From an uncultured Methanomassiliicoccales archaeon (GTDB lineage Archaea > Thermoplasmatota > Thermoplasmata > Methanomassiliicoccales > Methanomethylophilaceae), in contig CAKUXX010000003.1 in NCBI GenBank assembly GCA_934702355.1, forward strand, positions 62,001 to 126,000: DNA of 64,000 nt, written 5' to 3'. How positions within the stretch are numbered: position 1 is the first letter of the stretch; every line of letters begins with the position of its first letter. The notes beneath the pieces were generated by a model. That model made no database searches, was not told where the DNA came from, and worked only from the letters and a program-made list of their open reading frames with translations. Below, one piece after another: positions 43,897-52,015 of the stretch. The translations under genes and the position numbers were made by a program.

Positions 43897-44227
43897 AAAG
43901 ATGTGGAGGGGGCGGTAAAACATCTCGGCTGCCTTCTCATTGAACGTCTTTCGCGCCTCTTCATCAGGTTCATTGAGCAAGAAGCGTGTCTGAGGGCGGA
44001 TCAAAGAGATAGTGAGTCAGAGAACGGGTTCGAAAAGGGAATGGGCACACTGTGTGCAGTCCGATCATGATCGGACATGCAACAATGAGCCTTCGTATTC
44101 TGTTCATCCAAAAATTGCATACTGCATAAAAACTGCATTTTGATAATCTGCAAACCGTATAAAATCTATGATTTCAATATTTGCAAACTGCATGTTTTTA
44201 AATATTGTTTAAATATATTCAACTCTA
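43897..44227. other. Intergenic region with palindromes and 33-bp repeats
   Basis: Contains palindromes GCACACTGTGTGC (44045-44057) and GTCCGATCATGATCGGAC (44059-44076, perfect, 18 bp), then the three phased repeats and the TATA of the next gene. A minus-strand stretch (about 43900-44000) has coding-like character (RFLLNEPDEEARKTFNEKAA) and may be a gene remnant. Confidence 0.5.
44116..44193. repeat. Three direct repeats at 33-bp spacing upstream of DUF4143 ATPase (locus C)
   Basis: TGCATACTGCAT (44116-44127), TGCAAACCGTAT (44149-44160) and TGCAAACTGCAT (44182-44193) have starts exactly 33 bases apart. The last abuts a TATA-like GTTTTTAAATATTG at 44194-44207. Likely phased binding sites for a regulator. 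Confidence 0.7.
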
Positions 44228-45574
44228 ATGGAAAAAATCGATCCTCCGATATTCAGAAGGAAGTTCTATGACGTACTCCTCGATTGGAAAGAGAACGATT
44301 CACACAGATACGCATTGATGATCGAAGGGGTCAGAAGGGTCGGGAAGAGCACCATAGCAGAACAATTCGCTAAAAACGAATACAAATCGTACATATTGAT
44401 CGATTTCATGAATGCGAGCGATACCGTCAAAGAGATGTTCAACAGATACTCTGACGATCTGGATAAACTGTTCCTAATGCTCTCTGGTTACTATAACGTG
44501 ATGTTGTACGAACATGAGAGCCTGATAATATTCGATGAGGTCCAGGAATTCCCACGTGCCCATCAGATCGTCAAATATCTTGTGAAGTACGGAAAATATC
44601 CGATTCTGGAGACGGGATCGCTGATCACACTGAAAATGAAATCAAGAATGACACAGCCTTCGGAAGTCATCACCAGATCCATGAACCCCATGGATCTGGA
44701 AGAGTTCATGTGGGCCATCGGGAAAGACATTCAGTATGGGATCATCAAAGATTCGTTCGATTCGATGGAACCTCTGACCGATGGGATGCACAAGGAACTG
44801 ATGGATACATACCGCACCTACATGATAGTCGGAGGGATGCCGCAGGCCGTATCGGCATTGATAGAAACGAACAACTTCTCAGAAGTGGAGAAAGCCAAGA
44901 CAATGATCCTGGATATCTATCGCAGGGACGTCTGGAGGGAAGACGACGGGATACTGACGGAATTGTTCAACAGCATACCCTCGATGCTCAACAGGACCAG
45001 CAAGGTCTTCTCGCCCAGCGTTATGAAGAAAGGTTCCAGGAAAATGCGCTATACCAAACGCATCTCGTGGCTCTGCGGTTCAAAGATGGTCAATCCTTGC
45101 TACAACTGTACCAATCCAGACCCTGCCATTGCGCAGTATGAAGACAGGAACGATCTGAAAATGTACTTCGTTGACACGGGTCTGCTCATCACGATGATGC
45201 TGGAAGCTAACATCGCCGATCGCAATGAACTGTACCAATCCCTTCTGTCAGGAGACCTGTCCATGAATCAGGGGATGATATTCGAGAACATGGTCTCGCA
45301 GGCACTGACCGCCTCCGGAAGGAATCTCGATTATTGCCGGTTCGCATCCGATGAATCAGACCGCACCCAGGAAGTGGATTTCCTTGTTGCTGACGGCAGA
45401 AAGGTCAATGTGATCGAGGCAAAATCCAGCCGTGTGAATCCCCACAGATCCCTCGATCGCTTCATAAGGAAATACGAGGATAGGATTGGTCGCAAGTACA
45501 TCATCTGCACCAAGAATATGAGTGAGAATGACGGCATCATCATGATCCCGATATACATGGCCGGATTGATCTGA
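44228..45574 (+). CDS. AAA_14 / DUF4143 family ATP-binding protein
   Basis: A 448-residue paralogue of the gene at 1033-2412, similar along its whole length. Walker A is GVRRVGKSTIAEQF, Walker B is SLIIFDEVQEFPRAHQ, then ETGSLI. The DUF4143 tail has VDFLVADGRKVNVIEAKSS, a D...ExK-like core. The start at 44228 fits a leaderless transcript from the TATA at about 44200. It is next to a Fic gene and the remnant of a third family member, so this stretch looks like a hotspot for such genes. Confidence 0.88.
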   Translation: MEKIDPPIFRRKFYDVLLDWKENDSHRYALMIEGVRRVGKSTIAEQFAKNEYKSYILIDFMNASDTVKEMFNRYSDDLDKLFLMLSGYYNVMLYEHESLIIFDEVQEFPRAHQIVKYLVKYGKYPILETGSLITLKMKSRMTQPSEVITRSMNPMDLEEFMWAIGKDIQYGIIKDSFDSMEPLTDGMHKELMDTYRTYMIVGGMPQAVSALIETNNFSEVEKAKTMILDIYRRDVWREDDGILTELFNSIPSMLNRTSKVFSPSVMKKGSRKMRYTKRISWLCGSKMVNPCYNCTNPDPAIAQYEDRNDLKMYFVDTGLLITMMLEANIADRNELYQSLLSGDLSMNQGMIFENMVSQALTASGRNLDYCRFASDESDRTQEVDFLVADGRKVNVIEAKSSRVNPHRSLDRFIRKYEDRIGRKYIICTKNMSENDGIIMIPIYMAGLI

Positions 45575-45657
45575 GGACCATCGGCTTATCCAAGATCCGC
45601 AGCCACTCTTCCGGATCCTCGCGGACCACGGTTCACGGCGGATGTCGCTTCCTCCGC

Positions 45658-45810
45658 CTACGACCCGGGAACGGATGACAGTGCGATCGAGGGACATGTC
45701 CTCACTGCCCAGACTCGTCCCTGCCCACCTTCTCGGTCCATGATCATCAGGAGCTTCCTGTCCTCGGAATCATTCCACGCCTTCATCCGGGAGTGGATCT
45801 TCCTCTGCAT
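45658..45810 (-). pseudogene. Remnant of a DUF4143-type ATPase N-terminus
   Basis: From the ATG at 45810 the frame reads MQRKIHSRMKAWNDSEDRKL, matching the N-terminus of this family (compare LRRKAYDKLLAWKNDSNG in the gene at 2412). It then loses the P-loop (MDREGGQGRVW in place of a GARRVGKS-like motif) and stops after 50 codons. Only the start and its upstream repeats remain. Confidence 0.55.
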
Positions 45811-45837
45811 GGAGTTGAGACGGGTTATTGATTTTTG

Positions 45838-45892
45838 ATGTATTCTGAATACATTTTTTATTAGTAAAAAGTGTGTTTTGAATACACTTTTT
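45838..45892. repeat. Two palindromic sites with centres 33 bp apart (locus B)
   Basis: ATGTATTC-T-GAATACAT (45838-45854) is a perfect palindrome. GTGTGTTTTGAATACAC (45871-45887) matches it at 13 of 17 positions and is framed by AAAAAGTGT/ACACTTTTT (45866-45892). Their centres, 45846 and 45879, are 33 bp apart. They lie 28 bases and more upstream of the remnant ATG at 45810. Confidence 0.7.
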
Positions 45893-46025
45893 ATCAAAAA
45901 TAAACCACTTGCTCCCGACTCGATGTCGGATAAACGAAATTTCAATACCATCGAATGTATGCCTTCCACAAGGATCGACCATTCAGTTTATTCGACACGT
46001 CGGTTGCGGCACGGAAGTGAGATTG

Positions 46026-46739
46026 ATGGGGAGATATGACCGTCAGCTGAAGATATTCGGCCAGGAAGGACAGGGACAGATAGGATCGGCCAAGATAGGG
46101 TTGGTCGGATGCGGGGGACTCGGGACCAATGTCGCCACAGCACTTGCATCCGCAGGGGTCGGGGAGTTCGTCATCATGGACCCAGACCGCCCGGAGGAGT
46201 CCAATCTCAACCGCCAGTACGTCTATTGCGGACCCGTGTCGGAACACGATGACAGGGCGAAGGCGGAGATCCTGTCGGATTGGATCGGGACGGTGAATCC
46301 CAACGCAAAGGTCACCGCTCATGTCGGAAGATTCGACGAATGGACTTCGGAATGCTTCGACGGGTGCGACATCATGGTCGACTGTCTGGATTCCATCGGC
46401 GGGCGCATGGCGCTGAACGATTACTGCATGCGTACCGGCAAACCGCTCGTGCACGGGGCGATCGACGGTTTCGTCGGCCAGGTCGCAACATGCATTCCGG
46501 GGAAAACGCCCTGTCTCCGCTGCATGATGGGTTCCGTCCCCGAATCCGGGCGCACGCCGTCGTCGATTGGCGCAGTGGTATCGACCATAGGGTCTTTGGA
46601 AGCGACGGAAGTCCTGAAACTGATCACCGGAAGATGCGGATCGGCAGGCACGTTCCTGTCTGTCGACCTGGAGAAATGGCATTTCCAGACAATCCGCTTC
46701 GAACATGACCATGATTGTCCTGCGTGCGGCCGTCTGTGA
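46026..46739 (+). CDS. ThiF/MoeB/HesA-family E1-like adenylyltransferase
   Basis: The 237-residue protein from MGRYDRQLKIFGQEGQ has the nucleotide-binding loop GLVGCGGLGTNVATALASAG, the DPDRPEESNLNRQ motif, the catalytic-lysine region and two zinc CxxC pairs (CLRC, CPAC). Such proteins adenylate the C-terminus of ThiS/MoaD/SAMP-type small proteins for sulfur transfer or protein tagging. The conserved N-terminus sets the start; an upstream open frame has no homology. No sulfur-carrier gene is adjacent. Confidence 0.9.
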   Translation: MGRYDRQLKIFGQEGQGQIGSAKIGLVGCGGLGTNVATALASAGVGEFVIMDPDRPEESNLNRQYVYCGPVSEHDDRAKAEILSDWIGTVNPNAKVTAHVGRFDEWTSECFDGCDIMVDCLDSIGGRMALNDYCMRTGKPLVHGAIDGFVGQVATCIPGKTPCLRCMMGSVPESGRTPSSIGAVVSTIGSLEATEVLKLITGRCGSAGTFLSVDLEKWHFQTIRFEHDHDCPACGRL

Positions 46740-46870
46740 AAATGATCGGTCTCGGAATGATTTAAAATTCCGAGGTGGAATTTTGAAGGAAATTTAATCG
46801 ATTCGTCGCAGTACAGAACGAAACGTAAGCTCAGAACCGTGTTGCCCCGTGCATACCACTCTGTGGTGAT

Positions 46871-46892
46871 GACGGCCGGAGGCCCGGCCGTC
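46871..46892. terminator. 9-bp GC hairpin downstream of MBL-like gene
   Basis: GACGGCCGG and CCGGCCGTC pair perfectly around an AGGC loop, 8 bases after the stop of the minus-strand gene and between convergent genes. Likely 3'-end structure. Confidence 0.45.
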
Positions 46893-46899
46893 TGTTTCA

Positions 46900-47709
46900 T
46901 CACTGGGGGAAGAAGAATCCTGCGGTCATCGCCAGGTAGTTCTCTCCCGAGTAGTCGGGATACTTCTTGCCGACCGCCGCCTTGAACTCTTCGGCGGATG
47001 AGGATGCGGAGGCTATGGCCTTGAGATCCTCGATGTAGGCGATCTTCGTCCTCACATCGTCTGTGTTTTCAGGACCGTAGTGGGAGGACAGGAACAGCCT
47101 GAAGCCTCTGTCGAGGTAGGACTGGAGGTTCTTCACGATCGCATCGGCATGTCCGGGACCTGCAACGATGGAATGGCAGTCGTGGCCGAGCATGTGCATG
47201 TACACAGCGCCCATGGCGGGTATCTCGATCTCGTATGCATCTGAATCAGGGTTGATGACGAGGTCCACCCCTGCGATTGTCACGGGTCCGGCCGAGATCC
47301 TCTCGCCATCCTCCACGGTTGACGGGTCGAATGCATCGCCGAAGATTCCGGTGAAGTTGGTTATGAGCTGCTTTCCTCCGCCGACGGTATTGTACTTATG
47401 GGCACTCTCGGTCATATACGCCTTGACGCCGGGAAGGAATGACTCCCCTGCGGCGTGGTATGAAACGAGCTTTCCCTCGACCTGGATTCCGTTGTCGTTG
47501 ATGTATCCGGTCATCTCGTCGATCGAGTTCTTGAAACACGGAAGCTCGATCACCACGGCCCTGCCGCCGTTTCCGGATTCGGACGGACGCTCGATGATTA
47601 TCACCTGATCGTCGAGGGCATCGTTGGTGCTGTACACATGGGCCCTGAGTCCGCCGTTCTCGATGATCGATACCTTGCCGTTCTTCAATTCTACTGTCTT
47701 TGCTGTCAT
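46900..47709 (-). CDS. MBL-fold-like protein without the canonical metal motif
   Basis: A 269-residue protein whose strand pattern and motifs (LVSYHAAGESFLPGVKAYMT, GHDCHSIVAGPGHADAI, RLFLSSHYGPEN) recall metallo-beta-lactamase-fold hydrolases. The HxHxDH metal motif is not present (the best match is YHAAGES). It may bind metal differently or be non-catalytic. It lies 111 bases downstream of an HxlR regulator on the same strand, which probably controls it. Confidence 0.6.
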   Translation of the reverse strand: MTAKTVELKNGKVSIIENGGLRAHVYSTNDALDDQVIIIERPSESGNGGRAVVIELPCFKNSIDEMTGYINDNGIQVEGKLVSYHAAGESFLPGVKAYMTESAHKYNTVGGGKQLITNFTGIFGDAFDPSTVEDGERISAGPVTIAGVDLVINPDSDAYEIEIPAMGAVYMHMLGHDCHSIVAGPGHADAIVKNLQSYLDRGFRLFLSSHYGPENTDDVRTKIAYIEDLKAIASASSSAEEFKAAVGKKYPDYSGENYLAMTAGFFFPQ

Positions 47710-47820
47710 GTCGATTCGTTCCTCGACCGTTTCGGTCTGAACGGTAGCATGCGCAAAGAGTATTTCTACTGCTCAGAAACCGTGGAGAAACCTGGTTACC
47801 TGACGGTTACCATGCTGCTA

Positions 47821-48150
47821 TCACGAGGATTCGGCGACCTGATGCTGATATCCGGAGCCCCACTGCTCCATCGCGGACAGGATCGGCGACAGACTCCTGC
47901 CCAGATCGGTCAGCGTGTACTCCACACGGAGCGGGATCTCGGGGAAGACCTCGCGGACCAGCAATCCGTCCTCCTCCATCTTGCGGAGCTTCTCGGTGAG
48001 CACCTTCTGCGACACTCCCGTGATCGAATTTCTGAGCTCTCCGAACCTCTTGGTGCCTGTCATCAGGTCCCTGAGGATCAGCACCACCCATTTGTCGCTG
48101 ATGAGAAGAAGCGTGGTCTCCACAGGACATTTCGGCAGTTCGACAATCAT
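47821..48150 (-). CDS. HxlR-family winged-helix transcription regulator
   Basis: A 109-residue DUF24/HxlR protein: CPVETTLLLISDKWVVLILRDL, GTKRFGELRNSITGVSQKVLTEKLRKMEEDGL and VEYTLTDLGRSL. Many members sense aldehydes or redox state through an N-terminal Cys, present here as Cys8. It probably regulates the MBL-like gene downstream. Confidence 0.92.
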   Translation of the reverse strand: MIVELPKCPVETTLLLISDKWVVLILRDLMTGTKRFGELRNSITGVSQKVLTEKLRKMEEDGLLVREVFPEIPLRVEYTLTDLGRSLSPILSAMEQWGSGYQHQVAESS

Positions 48151-48276
48151 ATGCGACGGAATCCGTTACAATTATTTCAATACTGCAACGACGAAGCCCT
48201 GAGTTTCGGATGTCATAAGGAAATTGGCCGGCAATCGGATTCCGCGATTCCGTTGCCTGGCCGTGGTTTGAAAAGA

Positions 48277-48308
48277 CCGGATCGACCGCTCGATGGCGAC
48301 TGATCCGG
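48277..48308. terminator. Hairpin downstream of small membrane protein gene
   Basis: CCGGATC and GATCCGG form a 7-bp stem around an 18-base loop, between the 85-residue gene and the HxlR gene upstream region. Confidence 0.3.
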
Positions 48309-48337
48309 CCGTTTATGGTGCGAAGATTACGAACGGC

Positions 48338-48595
48338 TCACTCCTCGCTTTCCCTGTTCCTCCTGGCCTTCAGATATTTCCAAACCTCATTCGCGATGAT
48401 CAATGCCCAAAGGATGAATCCCAGAAGTATCACAAACAACCATAAGTCTATAGACACTCCGGAAACGAATGTTGTATAAAAATCCGGATGGAAGCTTGTG
48501 TTACCCTTCATTACAAGGACTATTTGCGAGCCTACCAACATTATCCCGCCGAATAATATCAGCGTCGTTGCCAGACGAGTTATCAGATCTCTCAT
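48338..48595 (-). CDS. Small two-helix membrane protein
   Basis: 85 residues with two hydrophobic helices (ATTLILFGGIMLVGSQIVLV and LWLFVILLGFILWALIIA) and a charged C-terminus (KARRNRESEE). No family recognised. The ordered hydrophobic-charged pattern and isolated position suggest a real gene. Confidence 0.55.
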   Translation of the reverse strand: MRDLITRLATTLILFGGIMLVGSQIVLVMKGNTSFHPDFYTTFVSGVSIDLWLFVILLGFILWALIIANEVWKYLKARRNRESEE

Positions 48596-48812
48596 AGTGC
48601 ATCCCTTCCCTCAGATATCCTCCAATCATCAGGCAAACGCATTCCTAGAGTCACATAGGAACTTGGCCAGATCTTCGATATCCTGTGCATATAGCACATC
48701 ATTGGATTAAATACCCAACTATCAACGCCTAAAATACATACATAATGCAGACGGCAGGAGACTAAAAATGATAAACCCTAAATTCATATAATATTACTAT
48801 GATATCAACTTC
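48596..48812. other. Divergent intergenic region
   Basis: AT-rich toward the Rrf2 gene, with a TATA-like CATATAATATTAC (48785-48797) placed about 20-25 bases before the GTG start at 48813. Nothing else recognised. Confidence 0.35.
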
Positions 48813-49253
48813 GTGAAGATTTCAACGAGGGGCAGATACGCACTCCGCATCATGTTGGATATCGCCATCCACGATGACGAGAATCCCGTGAGCTTCAAGG
48901 ACGTGTCAGCCAGACAGGGCATTTCTGTGAAGTACATGGAGCAGATAGGCTCCATGCTGACCCGCGCCGGCTTCCTCAAGGGAGTGCGCGGATCCCAGGG
49001 CGGATACCATCTTGTGAAGAAGGCATCCGAATACACGATCGGAGATATCCTGCGCGTGACAGAGGGTCCCCTCAACATCACACCTTGTATGGAGGAGGGC
49101 GGAAGCTGCGACATGACCGGCAACTGCCTGACCTACCCGTTCTGGACCAAACTCAATGACGCCATCACAGAGGTCGTCGACGGGACCACGCTTCAGGACC
49201 TTATCGACGATTACAACCGCAACGAGATCATCTCGATAGGTGCGGGCATCTGA
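48813..49253 (+). CDS. Rrf2/IscR-family transcription regulator
   Basis: A 146-residue protein with an N-terminal winged helix (ISTRGRYALRIMLDIA, GVRGSQGGYHL) and the three-cysteine cluster region CMEEGGSCDMTGNC, as in [2Fe-2S]-sensing IscR/RsrR-type members. GTG at 48813 is the start; the nearby ATG at 48799 is in another frame. Facing the Fe-S/cysteine operon across 151 bases, it is a good candidate for that operon's regulator. Confidence 0.92.
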   Translation: MKISTRGRYALRIMLDIAIHDDENPVSFKDVSARQGISVKYMEQIGSMLTRAGFLKGVRGSQGGYHLVKKASEYTIGDILRVTEGPLNITPCMEEGGSCDMTGNCLTYPFWTKLNDAITEVVDGTTLQDLIDDYNRNEIISIGAGI

Positions 49254-49362
49254 TCTGTCATTCCACATCCGGCCGAAAAGGTCCGGACTTTACATTCTGG
49301 ATCTGCGAACGACGGTAACGCCGTCCGATGCAGTAACCGTGGACTCCGAAAGAAAAAGAGTT

Positions 49363-49396
49363 GTCCGACCGGGCCGGAGGTTTATCCCGGCCGGAC
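49363..49396. terminator. 11-bp hairpin between convergent Rrf2 gene and cysK
   Basis: GTCCGACCGGG and CCCGGCCGGAC pair with one A-C mismatch around a 12-base loop, 9 bases after the cysK stop. Probable terminator. Confidence 0.5.
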
Positions 49397-49404
49397 TTGC
49401 ATGC

Positions 49405-50340
49405 TCAGTAGTTGAACATGGCGGACGAGAGGTATCTCTCGCCTGTGTCTGCGAGGAGCGCGACAATCGTCTTGCCCTCGTTCTCGGGCCTCTTGGCCAG
49501 CTGGATGGCCGCCCAGACCGCCGCTCCAGAGGATATTCCCACGAGCACACCCTCCTTCGATGCGATCGCACGTCCTGTCTCGAACGCATCCTCGTCAGCG
49601 ACCCTGATCACCTCGTTGTAGACCTCGGTGTCGAGCACATCCGGGACGAATCCTGCTCCGATCCCCTGGATCTTGTGCGGACCCGCATGTCCTTCGGAGA
49701 GCACGGGGGACCCTTCGGGCTCCACTGCGACCACTTCGATGTCGGGATTCATGGACTTCAGGAACTGTCCGGTTCCTGTGATGGTGCCTCCTGTACCGAC
49801 GCCTGCGACGAAGATATCCACCTTGCCGTCCGTGTCCTCCCAGATCTCCGGACCTGTGGAGCTCCTGTGGACCAGGGGGTTGACCTTGTTGATGAACTGT
49901 CCGGGCTGGAAGCTTCCGGGGGTGGAAGCGGCGATCTCGTTCGCCTTCTCGATGGCCCCCTTCATTCCTTTGGCCCCTTCCGTCAGCACGAGCTCCGCAC
50001 CGTATGCCTTGAGGATGTTCCTGCGCTCGATGCTCATGGTCTCGGGCATCGTGAGAATGACCCTGTATCCCTTGGCGGCCGCCACGGATGCGAGTCCTAT
50101 TCCAGTGTTGCCGGATGTGGGCTCCACTATGACCGATCCCTCCCTGAGCAGTCCCTGGGCCTCTGCGGCCTCGATCATACCCTTGGCGATCCTGTCCTTG
50201 ACACTTCCGGCGGGGTTGAAAAGCTCCAGCTTCACGACCACGCGCGCCTTCAGTCCGTTCTCCTTCTCCAGTTTTTTGAGCTCCAGGAGGGGCGTGTGCC
50301 CGACGAGCTCCGTCACATTACCATATATCATCTCTCTCAC
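49405..50340 (-). CDS. cysK: Cysteine synthase (O-acetylserine sulfhydrylase)
   Basis: A 311-residue PLP enzyme that makes cysteine from O-acetylserine and sulfide. The PLP lysine is in NPAGSVKDRIAKG, the substrate loop is EPTSGNTGIGLA and the phosphate loop GVGTGGTITG. It is the last gene of the metY-nifS-nifU-cysK operon; one base separates it from nifU. Confidence 0.95.
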   Translation of the reverse strand: MREMIYGNVTELVGHTPLLELKKLEKENGLKARVVVKLELFNPAGSVKDRIAKGMIEAAEAQGLLREGSVIVEPTSGNTGIGLASVAAAKGYRVILTMPETMSIERRNILKAYGAELVLTEGAKGMKGAIEKANEIAASTPGSFQPGQFINKVNPLVHRSSTGPEIWEDTDGKVDIFVAGVGTGGTITGTGQFLKSMNPDIEVVAVEPEGSPVLSEGHAGPHKIQGIGAGFVPDVLDTEVYNEVIRVADEDAFETGRAIASKEGVLVGISSGAAVWAAIQLAKRPENEGKTIVALLADTGERYLSSAMFNY

Positions 50341-50341
50341 C

Positions 50342-50779
50342 TCAATCGTTTATATCGTTCTTGGGCTTCTGCAAACCCTCTATCTTAAGTCCGTTCTTCT
50401 CCGCGTAATCCCACAGCGCCGCATGTATCGCCTCTTCGGCCAGCAGCGAACAGTGGATCTTCACCTGCGGAAGTCCGTCCAGAGCCTCCATCACCGCCTT
50501 GTTGGTGACCTCCATGGCCTCCTGAACGGTCTTGCCCTTGACCATCTCGGTGGCCATGCTACTCGTGGCGACGGCCGCTCCGCATCCGAATGTCTTGAAC
50601 TTGCAGTCGCGTATGATCTGCGTCTCGGGGTCGATGTCGAGGTATATCCTCATGATGTCCCCGCATTTCGCGTTCCCTACGGTCCCGACACCGGCCGCGT
50701 TCTCGATCTCCCCCACATTGCGGGGGTTCGTGAAATGGTCGATTACCTTCTCGCTGTACACTCCGTCGTACATCCTCAT
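50342..50779 (-). CDS. nifU: Fe-S cluster scaffold protein NifU/IscU
   Basis: The 145-residue protein has the three conserved cysteines (NAKCGD, FGCGAA, IHCSLLAEEA) and the Asp after the first, so it is an assembly scaffold of IscU type. The open frame extends upstream inside nifS without homology. ATG at 50779 overlaps the nifS stop; ATG at 50773 is an alternative. Confidence 0.94.
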   Translation of the reverse strand: MRMYDGVYSEKVIDHFTNPRNVGEIENAAGVGTVGNAKCGDIMRIYLDIDPETQIIRDCKFKTFGCGAAVATSSMATEMVKGKTVQEAMEVTNKAVMEALDGLPQVKIHCSLLAEEAIHAALWDYAEKNGLKIEGLQKPKNDIND

Positions 50780-51966
50780 GCCTCCTTCTGCTTCCTGATG
50801 AAATCCTCGTACAGAGGCGACATGTCCCTCAGCCTCTGCACCGCGTTCTTGAGGATATCGACCGCGTGGTCGACCTCCTCCATCGTGTTGTCCGAGGAGA
50901 TGCTGAACCTCAGGGAACCGTGGGCAGTCTCGTGCTTGAGGCCTATGGCCAGGAGCACGTGCGACGGGTCCAGCGACCCTGATGCGCATGCCGATCCCGT
51001 GGACACGCAGACGCCTGCCATGTTCATCGACATGAGCAGGGACTCCCCCTCGACGAAGTCGAAGCTGAAGTTCGCATTTCCGGGAAGCCTGTTGACCGGG
51101 TCCCCGTTTAGTCTCGAGTAGGGAATATCCGTGAGGACCCTCTCTATGAGATGGTCCCTGAGCTTCTCCTCTGTCCTGTCGCGCGACTCCATGTCGCGGG
51201 TGGCGATCTCGGCGGCCTTCCCGAACCCGATTATCCCGGGGACGTTCGATGTGCCTCCGCGGATACCGCGTTCCTGACCTCCCCCATGGATGAGCGGATC
51301 GATCCTGACCCCGTTCCTGATGTACAGGAACCCTATCCCCTTAGGTGCTCCGAGCTTGTGTCCGCTGGCGCTGAGCAGGTCGATGTTGTCCCTGTCGACG
51401 TCGATCGGGATCTGCCCATATGCCTGCACGGCATCCGTGTGGAACAGCACCTTGTGCTTCCTGGCGATCGCACCGATCTCCCTGATGGGCTCGATGGTCC
51501 CGATCTCGTTGTTGGCGGTCATCACGGATATGAGTGCGGTGTCGTCGCGTATGGCGGCCTCCACATCCGCGGGATCCACCCTTCCGAAGCTGTCGACCGG
51601 GATGCGCGTGATGTCGAATCCCATCTTGGCCAGATAATCGCAGGTCTCCGTTATCGCATGGTGCTCTATCGCAGAGATTATGATGTGCCTGCCTTTGGCG
51701 TGAGGTCCGAGGACAGAGGATTTCAGAGCCCAGTTGTCTGACTCCGATCCTCCCGCGGTGAAGTAAATCTCCTGCGGTTTCGCACCGATGAGCGATGCTA
51801 TCTGCTTCCTTGCGGCCTCCATCGCGTCCCTGGGGACCTTGCCCATCGAGTGTATGCTCGCGGGGTTGCCGTAATCCTCCAGGAAATAGGGGATCATGGC
51901 ATTGAGGACCTCCTTGCGGACGCGCGTCGTTGCGGCGTTATCGAAATAGATCGTGTTGCCGGTCAT
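50776..51966 (-). CDS. nifS: Cysteine desulfurase NifS/IscS
   Basis: This 396-residue PLP enzyme takes sulfur from cysteine for Fe-S clusters and thiolation. It begins MTGNTIYFDNAATTRVR, the PLP lysine is in SASGHKLGAPKG, and the catalytic cysteine in the loop STGSACASGSLD. The frame is open to 52005, but 51966 matches the conserved N-terminus. Coupled to nifU by an ATGA overlap. Confidence 0.94.
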   Translation of the reverse strand: MTGNTIYFDNAATTRVRKEVLNAMIPYFLEDYGNPASIHSMGKVPRDAMEAARKQIASLIGAKPQEIYFTAGGSESDNWALKSSVLGPHAKGRHIIISAIEHHAITETCDYLAKMGFDITRIPVDSFGRVDPADVEAAIRDDTALISVMTANNEIGTIEPIREIGAIARKHKVLFHTDAVQAYGQIPIDVDRDNIDLLSASGHKLGAPKGIGFLYIRNGVRIDPLIHGGGQERGIRGGTSNVPGIIGFGKAAEIATRDMESRDRTEEKLRDHLIERVLTDIPYSRLNGDPVNRLPGNANFSFDFVEGESLLMSMNMAGVCVSTGSACASGSLDPSHVLLAIGLKHETAHGSLRFSISSDNTMEEVDHAVDILKNAVQRLRDMSPLYEDFIRKQKEA

Positions 51967-52015
51967 CGTATCATATCCGTCATGATGGTGAGCGGCGGGG
52001 CGCACCCCGTCGCCT

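Larger units (their letters stand above)
45575..46025. other. Intergenic region with ATPase remnant and paired palindromes
   Basis: Holds the minus-strand remnant at 45658-45810 and the two palindromes at 45838-45892. The remaining 75 or so bases next to each gene show nothing recognisable apart from a probable promoter for the E1-like gene. Confidence 0.5.

Noticed and set aside
44116..44193. Short CRISPR array
   Set aside because: The repeats are only 12 bp with 21-bp gaps, vary between copies, and there are no cas genes; position next to a TATA fits operators.
49240..51121. Plus-strand ORFs of 382 and 497 codons opposite cysK, nifU and nifS
   Set aside because: Shadows of clearly identified genes on the minus strand.
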